Assembly (NCBI GenBank): GCA_964428795.1
Contig: CAYRZL010000048.1
Span: 1-20,802 of the forward strand
Origin: CAYRZL01 sp964428795
GTDB taxonomy: Bacteria > Bacillota > Clostridia > Lachnospirales > Lachnospiraceae
Reading direction: 5' to 3'
Length of the DNA: 20,802 bases
The position numbers and the translations under genes were made by a program. A model generated the notes under the pieces. That model made no database searches. It saw only the letters and a list, made by a program, of their open reading frames with translations, and was not told the DNA's origin. Positions 16,650 through 20,802 of the stretch are shown piece by piece (position 1 is the first letter of the stretch; each line of letters starts with the position of its first letter).

Positions 16650-17228
16650 TCATCTCGTCCAAAGTACATATTCCACACCATCACTATCCTGATATATGAT
16701 TTCCGTCAGATTTTCATCCATCATTACCGGATATCGCATATTCTGAATACTGTTTTTTGACGTGCAGATCATACTCCAACTGGTTTTACCGGATAAAATA
16801 AACCGTTTTCCGTCTCTGATACCATTTAATTCTTTGACAATGGAATCCACATACACCATATCTTTATCTGCGTATTCCACAACTTCAAAAGCTGCATCCT
16901 CATAGGAAATATTCACAATAGGAGCAAACCACAAAATTCCGCCCACAATCACCACAGCAAATATAACAGCAATAATAACCAAAACCCGTTTTATCACTTT
17001 CTTCATAAAACTGTTCCTGATATTCTGATACAATTCTTTCCCGTCGTGTTCTGAGATTCCCGCTTCTTCTTTTATTGGCATTGGTTTTTCTAACTGCACT
17101 AACATCTGCCTGCACTGTTCACAGGTTTCCAGATGTTCCGCCACCATTTCCTGTGTCTGCGTGCTGCAGATCTTGTCTATATACAGCGGAATCATATCCC
17201 GAATGATGCTGCAATCTATTTTATTCAT
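16650..17228 (-). CDS. Zinc-finger membrane anti-sigma factor
   Basis: The 192-aa protein is the likely regulator of the adjacent ECF sigma factor. Its N-terminal cytoplasmic part has a putative zinc motif His32-x3-Cys36-x2-Cys39 (EHLETCEQC) of the zf-HC2 type. One membrane helix spans about residues 80-104 (RVLVIIAVIFAVVIVGGILW). The remaining 90 residues would be extracellular and could sense envelope stress; they have no family I recognise. The ATG at 17228 is chosen because AAGGAGG lies exactly 6 nt upstream; an in-frame ATG at 17234 abuts that site. The start overlaps the sigma stop by 8 nt (ATGAATAA), so synthesis of the pair is coupled. Confidence 0.85.
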   Translation of the reverse strand: MNKIDCSIIRDMIPLYIDKICSTQTQEMVAEHLETCEQCRQMLVQLEKPMPIKEEAGISEHDGKELYQNIRNSFMKKVIKRVLVIIAVIFAVVIVGGILWFAPIVNISYEDAAFEVVEYADKDMVYVDSIVKELNGIRDGKRFILSGKTSWSMICTSKNSIQNMRYPVMMDENLTEIIYQDSDGVEYVLWTR

Positions 17229-17706
17229 ATCCATCCTCCTTCAGCTTTTCCCATATTTTTTGTTTTGCCCGGTAAAAGGTGACCCCCGCCCAGCTTACAG
17301 ATTTTTCAAAAAGTTCTCCGATCTCTACCAGAGACATCTCTGCAAACACATGCAGTTGAAATACTTCTTTGTAGGGTTCCGGCAGACTATGCAGCACCTT
17401 CACAACCCGCTTTGCCAGATCCTTATCTTCCAGTCTGGTCGTAAAATCCTCCTTATCCGGAATTTGTTCTAACTGGTCACTGACCTGACGATCCTTTTTC
17501 CGAAAATGAGAAGCCAGCAGATGCTTTGCGATCTGGCACAGCCACACTTCTATCCTGCACTCATTCCGAAAGGAGTTTATTTTCATGATCGCCTGCACAA
17601 AGGTATCCTGCACGATGTCTTCCGTCAGCTCCTTATCCCTGCATAAAGAATAAACATATCCGTACAAGTATTTATAATGCCTATAGATCTCTTCTATTTC
17701 ATTCAC
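17221..17706 (-). CDS. ECF RNA polymerase sigma factor
   Basis: This 161-aa sigma-70 family protein has only regions 2 and 4, as in ECF factors. Region 2 includes ELTEDIVQDTFVQAI and the WLCQIAKHLLASHFRKK helix. Region 4 includes LPEPYKEVFQLHVFAEMSLVEIGELFEKS and VTFYRAKQKIWE. The start codon is GTG at 17706, with AGGAGG 6 nt upstream. It overlaps the anti-sigma gene and lies behind an ECF-type promoter, so positive autoregulation is likely. Its regulon is unknown; the neighbouring peptide and ABC genes, in the same direction, could be part of it, but no second ECF promoter was seen there. Confidence 0.92.
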   Translation of the reverse strand: MNEIEEIYRHYKYLYGYVYSLCRDKELTEDIVQDTFVQAIMKINSFRNECRIEVWLCQIAKHLLASHFRKKDRQVSDQLEQIPDKEDFTTRLEDKDLAKRVVKVLHSLPEPYKEVFQLHVFAEMSLVEIGELFEKSVSWAGVTFYRAKQKIWEKLKEDGYE

Positions 17707-17741
17707 TTACATCCTCCTCTCTTTTCTCTTTCTACCAATAG

Positions 17742-17767
17742 GACGCAGAAAATCAGAAATCATTACA
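17742..17767 (-). promoter_or_regulatory. Putative autoregulated ECF promoter
   Basis: On the minus strand, TGTAAT (17762-17767) and CGTC (17742-17745) are separated by 16 nt. This is close to the TGtAAC-N16-CGTC pattern known for Bacillus ECF sigma factors, with one change at the last -35 base. It ends 36 nt before the sigma start codon. Confidence 0.6.
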
Positions 17768-17777
17768 AACTTTTTAT

Positions 17778-17834
17778 AAAAAAATCCCATCCGATACTGT
17801 ATCACTTTACAGTACCCGATGGGATTCCTTTTTT
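17778..17834 (-). terminator. Rho-independent terminator after the ABC transporter gene
   Basis: AATCCCATC pairs with GATGGGATT, and the inner TACTGTA with TACAGTA, around a short loop. A run of seven T follows on the minus strand, and a T run on the plus strand makes it symmetrical. It begins 8 nt after the ABC stop and isolates the ABC gene from the sigma/anti-sigma pair. Confidence 0.88.
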
Positions 17835-17841
17835 GTAATGA

Positions 17842-19386
17842 TTATAGGAGCAAAACTTCATCAAAAAGCTGCAAAAACTCCTGCTGCTCATTATGCGTAA
17901 TCATAAGAATCGTTTTATCCTTCATTTCCAACAGCTTTTCACACACCATCCACTCTGTCTTTTTATCCAGTGCAGAAAACGGTTCATCCAAAATCAGAAC
18001 AGACCTCTCTGACATCACAGCCCGGATCAGACTGACAAGCTGTTTTTCCCCGCCGCTCATATTGCTGCAATCACTGCTCTGCAGCATATATCCCTGTTTT
18101 TCTTCAGGTATGTAGTCATGGCAGGTCTTTTTTTCATCAAAACTGCCAAACACTGTGGTATTATCCAGGAAAGATTCCATAAACACATGGGACTGTTGAT
18201 TTACATAGAACATAAGGCTGCTGCAAAGATCATAGGAAATCTCTCTTCCATCAATCAGAATCTTTCCGGAATCCGGTGTCAGATTACCAGTAATCAAATT
18301 TAAAATCGTGGATTTTCCTTTCCCGCTCTCTCCAACAATGGCATAATGCTTTCCTTTTTCAAACACATAAGAAAAATCCCGAAGCGTAAAATTTTTATAA
18401 GAAAAGCACACCTGCTCCAATCGTATTTCTTTTTCAAAGGAAATCGGCAACTCTTCTGAAAGTTCCGGTTCTTTCACCTCTTCCATGATTGCGTCCTTTG
18501 CCCCGGTCACAGACTTTACATTGCTGACGGAATCGATCATTGTACGCAATGGGAAAACAAAATCCTGAATATATGCAATAGTGGCAGTCGCCACACCCAC
18601 CGTAATATTTCCACGGAACAACAAAACCGCAATAATGGCAAAGGCAGCTATATCTATGACATACATGACACTTCCGTTCAACGTATTCGCAAAGGTTTTG
18701 AACTTTCCATAATCATATCTGGCTTCCTCCATCTGCTCCAATTCCTGTTTATGCCGGTTTGAAATATTCCCATAAGTATCCCGGCTGACCATAGGATATC
18801 CTCTCAGCAGATCCAGAACTCTGGTAGTATATATGCCTGTCCGCTCCAGAAGCGTCTGCTTTTTCAGGGACAGCTTTTTCCCGGTCAGCTTTGGCAGAAA
18901 CATCATAACTCCGGCTGCCGCATATATAATGATCGCAATTCTGATATCAAGCAGAAGAATATATACCGCATAGGTGACAAATCCGATGACAGATTCACAA
19001 ATCTCCATGATATTTTCCACATATTCCCCACATGCGCTGACATCATTGATCAGCATAGAGCTGTAGTCACCGATCTCTCTGCTGCGGAATCTGTCTGGCT
19101 TCTTGCGGATGACAGCGGAAAACAGGTCCTGTCTTAAAGCTTCGTACAACTTTTTATCCAGCTTCCATGCTGTTTTCTGGGTGATATACTGAGCTGCTAC
19201 ACCGATGATGATACATGCCACAAAAACTGCAATCCACATAAACACATCACGCATGCCATGTTCAAATCCACAGTCAATCATATTTTTGATAATATACGGA
19301 AGAGCCGCTATGGCGGCAATATATATGAGATGAAAGAATAATCTTCCAAATATTTCAGATCGAGCTATATACAAGTATTTCTTCAT
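17842..19386 (-). CDS. ABC half-transporter (permease-ATPase fusion), putative peptide exporter
   Basis: The 514-aa protein has an exporter-type membrane domain with several hydrophobic helices in residues 15-270 and a C-terminal ATPase. The ATPase has Walker A GESGKGKST (352-360), a Q-loop at NQQSH, signature MSGGE (443-447), Walker B VLILDE with the D-loop SALD, and the H-loop His498. It would work as a homodimer. There is no C39 peptidase domain, so leader removal is not encoded here. The ATG at 19386 has AAAGGA 9 nt upstream; the frame is open to 19410. It lies 102 nt after a 31-aa peptide gene and a radical SAM remnant, which suggests peptide export or self-protection. Its base composition is closer to the core genome than that of the radical SAM gene. 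Confidence 0.88.
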   Translation of the reverse strand: MKKYLYIARSEIFGRLFFHLIYIAAIAALPYIIKNMIDCGFEHGMRDVFMWIAVFVACIIIGVAAQYITQKTAWKLDKKLYEALRQDLFSAVIRKKPDRFRSREIGDYSSMLINDVSACGEYVENIMEICESVIGFVTYAVYILLLDIRIAIIIYAAAGVMMFLPKLTGKKLSLKKQTLLERTGIYTTRVLDLLRGYPMVSRDTYGNISNRHKQELEQMEEARYDYGKFKTFANTLNGSVMYVIDIAAFAIIAVLLFRGNITVGVATATIAYIQDFVFPLRTMIDSVSNVKSVTGAKDAIMEEVKEPELSEELPISFEKEIRLEQVCFSYKNFTLRDFSYVFEKGKHYAIVGESGKGKSTILNLITGNLTPDSGKILIDGREISYDLCSSLMFYVNQQSHVFMESFLDNTTVFGSFDEKKTCHDYIPEEKQGYMLQSSDCSNMSGGEKQLVSLIRAVMSERSVLILDEPFSALDKKTEWMVCEKLLEMKDKTILMITHNEQQEFLQLFDEVLLL

Positions 19387-19438
19387 GTTTATTATTCCTT
19401 TTACTAACATTTAAAAAATTTATTATATAACCAAGAAT

Positions 19439-19481
19439 AGCAAAAAAGCTGCTACCACACAACAGCAACAGCCTTTTTGCT
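19439..19481 (-). terminator. Hairpin between peptide and ABC genes, probable partial terminator
   Basis: On the minus strand AGCAAAAA and GGCTG pair with CAGC and TTTTTTGCT around a loop, giving a long stem whose 3' arm carries a T run. It lies 8 nt after the peptide stop and 53 nt before the ABC start. Such structures often let a short precursor be made in excess over the downstream transporter; that role is inferred. Confidence 0.55.
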
Positions 19482-19488
19482 TCATACA

Positions 19489-19584
19489 TTATTTGCCATT
19501 ACAAGTGTTACCTTTGCATGCAGCTACTAAAAAGGACAAAACCGAAATCTTCACAGATGGTTTTTTATATTCACTTTTTCCCAT
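19489..19584 (-). CDS. 31-aa two-cysteine peptide, putative RiPP precursor
   Basis: This small ORF is not like any named precursor I can place. The ATG has an ideal ribosome binding site, AAGGAGG, with a 7-nt spacer. The peptide has a charged first part (MGKSEYKKPSVK), a hydrophobic middle (ISVLSFLVAA) and a cysteine-bearing tail (CKGNTCNGK) with Cys23 and Cys28. It lies 45 nt after a radical SAM/SPASM gene and 102 nt before an ABC exporter, all on one strand. In SPASM-type RiPP systems the maturase commonly links cysteine sulfur to a peptide carbon (sactipeptides and ranthipeptides), and a two-cysteine core would fit. The VAAC segment also resembles a lipobox, so a tiny lipopeptide or pheromone-like peptide is an alternative. 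That it is a gene is fairly sure; its chemistry is inferred. Confidence 0.72.
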   Translation of the reverse strand: MGKSEYKKPSVKISVLSFLVAACKGNTCNGK

Positions 19585-19629
19585 ATTATTCCCTCCTTCT
19601 CGTGTGAAATTTTATAATTACCTAAATAA

Positions 19630-20515
19630 TTATAATCGCATTTCAGAAATATATCTTGCAGTTGAAGAACAAGAATATATATCTCCATCCTCTAAATATG
19701 CCAGTCCGGGACAACGATTACATTTATCTTTTAAAATACAATTTGGGCATTCAGTCAAATCTGTTTTCTTTATGTTTTGGATTTTAGAAAGTTTCTGGCT
19801 GTTCCATATCTCCTTAAGACCTTCTGTTTTTACATTACCCAATTTTAAAAATAAAGAATTGCAAGGATAAACATCTCCATTTGCATCAATTGCAAGCATA
19901 TATTTTAAACTTCCACATGCTTCTTCAAACATATCTTTATTCCCTACTGCTTCAAACTGCTTTATTTCAGGCAATATCTTTTGTAAATCCTCTTTATTTA
20001 TTATCAATTCTTTTGTAATAGAATCTCCATTACTTTTTGAAAAAATAATGGCAGATGTTATAAATCGAAAATTATGTTGAATGCAAAACTTGTGCACTGA
20101 TGCATATGCATACTTGTTTATTTCCATCAAGGGAGTCTTTACTGTTACTGGAATTCCATATTTTTTAACACATAAAATACCTTTTAAAGTTTTTTCTAAA
20201 GATCCCTTTACATTTGTTATTTCATCATGTTCTTTTGCATTCATAGAATATATACTCACTGATATATCAGCAACATTTAATTTTTTTAATTTGTACGCCA
20301 TTTGATCTGTAATCAATGTTGCATTTGTCAGTAATAAAACTCTTAAATACAAGCTTCTTGCAAATTCAATAATTTCTAGCAAATCTTTTCTCAAAAAAAT
20401 TTCACCGCCCGTAAGAGTTAAATTCAAACCACCCATTTCTCGAAATTGTAACAAAATATCTTTTAATTCTTTAGTTGTCAAACCTTTCGACGTATGTTTG
20501 GGTATATAACTATAA
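19630..20515 (-). pseudogene. Radical SAM/SPASM peptide maturase, 5' end cut by an insertion sequence
   Basis: The remaining frame encodes about 295 residues of a radical SAM enzyme with a C-terminal SPASM domain. Counting from the TTG at 20481, the SAM-binding motif TGGE is at 24-27, and the seven SPASM cysteines are Cys189, 207, 245, 248, 254, 257 and 271, in the order Cx12Gx4C then CxxCx5CxxC and a last Cys. These auxiliary clusters are typical of peptide-modifying enzymes. The N-terminal CxxxCxxC motif that binds the catalytic 4Fe-4S cluster is absent. The frame reads back as YSYIPKHTSKGL, which should directly follow the third cysteine, and then enters the insertion sequence and an in-frame stop. 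No ATG and no spaced ribosome binding site exist for the fragment, so it is probably inactive. The gene is distinctly AT-rich compared with its surroundings. Confidence 0.82.
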
Positions 20516-20529
20516 TGTACCCATAACAG

Positions 20530-20685
20530 TGGACACTCGAATTAGTGTAGTCCCTTCATTTTAGACACCTACTCAAGGTGGATCCATGAAGCTGGACACT
20601 CTCACTAATGGTTCCCCTGTTACTGAACACTGTCCCTATGTGGATCCTGTTTTCTGGACAGCCTCTTCAATTCATGGTATCCTTA
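20530..20685 (+). repeat. Five degenerate 31-bp direct repeats at the insertion-sequence end
   Basis: TGGACACT or close variants begin at 20530, 20562, 20593, 20624 and 20655, a spacing of 32, 31, 31 and 31 bp. A second conserved block resembling GTGGATCC sits about 17 bp into units 2 and 4 and in weaker form in units 1, 3 and 5. The spacing is close to three helical turns, which would place bound proteins on one face of the DNA. Confidence 0.75.
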
Positions 20686-20705
20686 TCCAAGAACAGGAGG
20701 ATGTC

Positions 20706-20802
20706 ATGAGCAGAAAACTTTTCACTGAGGAACAACAACAGTTGCTACGCCAAAATCCATATGTCTACAGCGTTACAGGCACTCGCCTGCAGCTGACAAA
20801 AG
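20706..20802 (+). CDS. Insertion-sequence helix-turn-helix protein (orfA-like), 5' part
   Basis: The ATG at 20706 has AGGAGG 5 nt upstream and opens MSRKLFTEEQQQLLRQNPYV, continuing YSVTGTRLQLTK to the window edge. I recognise this opening as that of a transposase-associated helix-turn-helix protein common in Lachnospiraceae insertion sequences, the likely first frame of an IS3-type transposase. Only 32 codons are visible, so the DNA-binding motif itself is not seen. The frame is also open upstream to an ATG at 20586 with AAGGTGG ahead of it, which would add 40 residues across the repeats; I prefer the internal start because its ribosome binding site is better. Confidence 0.65.
   Translation, partial: MSRKLFTEEQQQLLRQNPYVYSVTGTRLQLTK

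Larger units (their letters stand above)
20516..20802 (+). mobile_element. Insertion sequence, left end (probably IS3-like)
   Basis: From 20516 the sequence changes from AT-rich maturase code to a TGTACCCATAACAGTGGACACT terminus of the TG-starting kind seen in IS3/IS150-type elements. This is followed by 31-bp repeats and the start of a transposase-related protein. The boundary is set by the loss of the maturase reading frame and by the terminal TGTACC; the other end, the target duplication and the rest of the element are outside the window. Family assignment is tentative. Confidence 0.7.

Noticed and set aside
19489..19584. SCIFF-type precursor (six cysteines in forty-five residues) for the small peptide.
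   Set aside because: It has only two cysteines and 31 residues.
19618..19640. TATAAT just before the peptide gene as its own promoter.
   Set aside because: No acceptable -35 lies 16-18 nt upstream and the region is generally AT-rich.
19630..20481. A complete radical SAM gene starting at the TTG at 20481.
   Set aside because: AAAGG is only one base from the TTG, and such a protein would lack the CxxxCxxC motif; conserved-looking residues continue upstream to the insertion point.
1..20802. CRISPR arrays, tRNA or rRNA genes, prophage genes.
   Set aside because: No spaced identical repeats of CRISPR type, no cloverleaf-like stretch and no phage structural genes were recognised; the only periodic repeats belong to the insertion-sequence end.

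Overview
The window looks like chromosome of a low-to-mid-GC, endospore-forming Firmicute, most likely Lachnospiraceae. The grounds are a sigma-K-type sporulation factor, a type II fatty-acid operon using FabK with AccD and AccA fused in one protein, a DUF5662 protein, strong AGGAGG-type ribosome binding sites, and an insertion-sequence protein of a kind common in that family. Nearly everything is on the minus strand.

Layout from low to high coordinates. (1) 6-4770: topA, dprA and the comM/yifB ATPase, transcribed comM to dprA to topA. (2) 4814-5527: sigK without the pro-sequence seen in Bacillus, with its own terminator and a hairpin over its start codon. (3) 5573-6152, plus strand: an RluA-type pseudouridine synthase that has lost its catalytic middle by an in-frame deletion. 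(4) 6177-7864: trpS and a DUF5662 gene, each with a recognisable promoter. (5) 7867-16144: the fatty-acid operon acpP-fabK-fabD-fabG-fabF-accB-fabZ-accC-accDA, with a strong promoter, a FabT-like palindrome on that promoter, tight or overlapping gene junctions and a perfectly paired terminator. fabH and a MarR-type fabT, which precede acpP in streptococci, are absent. (6) 16259-16579, plus strand: a DUF1292 protein, sharing a bidirectional terminator with (7) 16650-17767: an ECF sigma factor and zinc-finger membrane anti-sigma pair behind a likely autoregulated ECF promoter. (8) 17778-20515: a small-peptide cassette with a radical SAM/SPASM maturase remnant, a 31-residue two-cysteine peptide gene and an ABC half-transporter. 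(9) 20516-20802: the left end of an insertion sequence, running off the window.

The most novel part is region 8. The unlisted 31-aa ORF at 19489-19584 has an excellent ribosome binding site and sits between the maturase and the exporter, which is the layout of a ribosomally made, post-translationally modified peptide (RiPP) system. The insertion sequence has entered the maturase gene apparently inside the codon of the third cysteine of the CxxxCxxC iron-sulfur motif, so the system is probably disabled in this strain. The element end carries a five-copy degenerate 31-bp repeat built on TGGACACT. Other points of note are the deleted rluA-like gene, the FabT-like operator without a local regulator, and the sigK hairpin.
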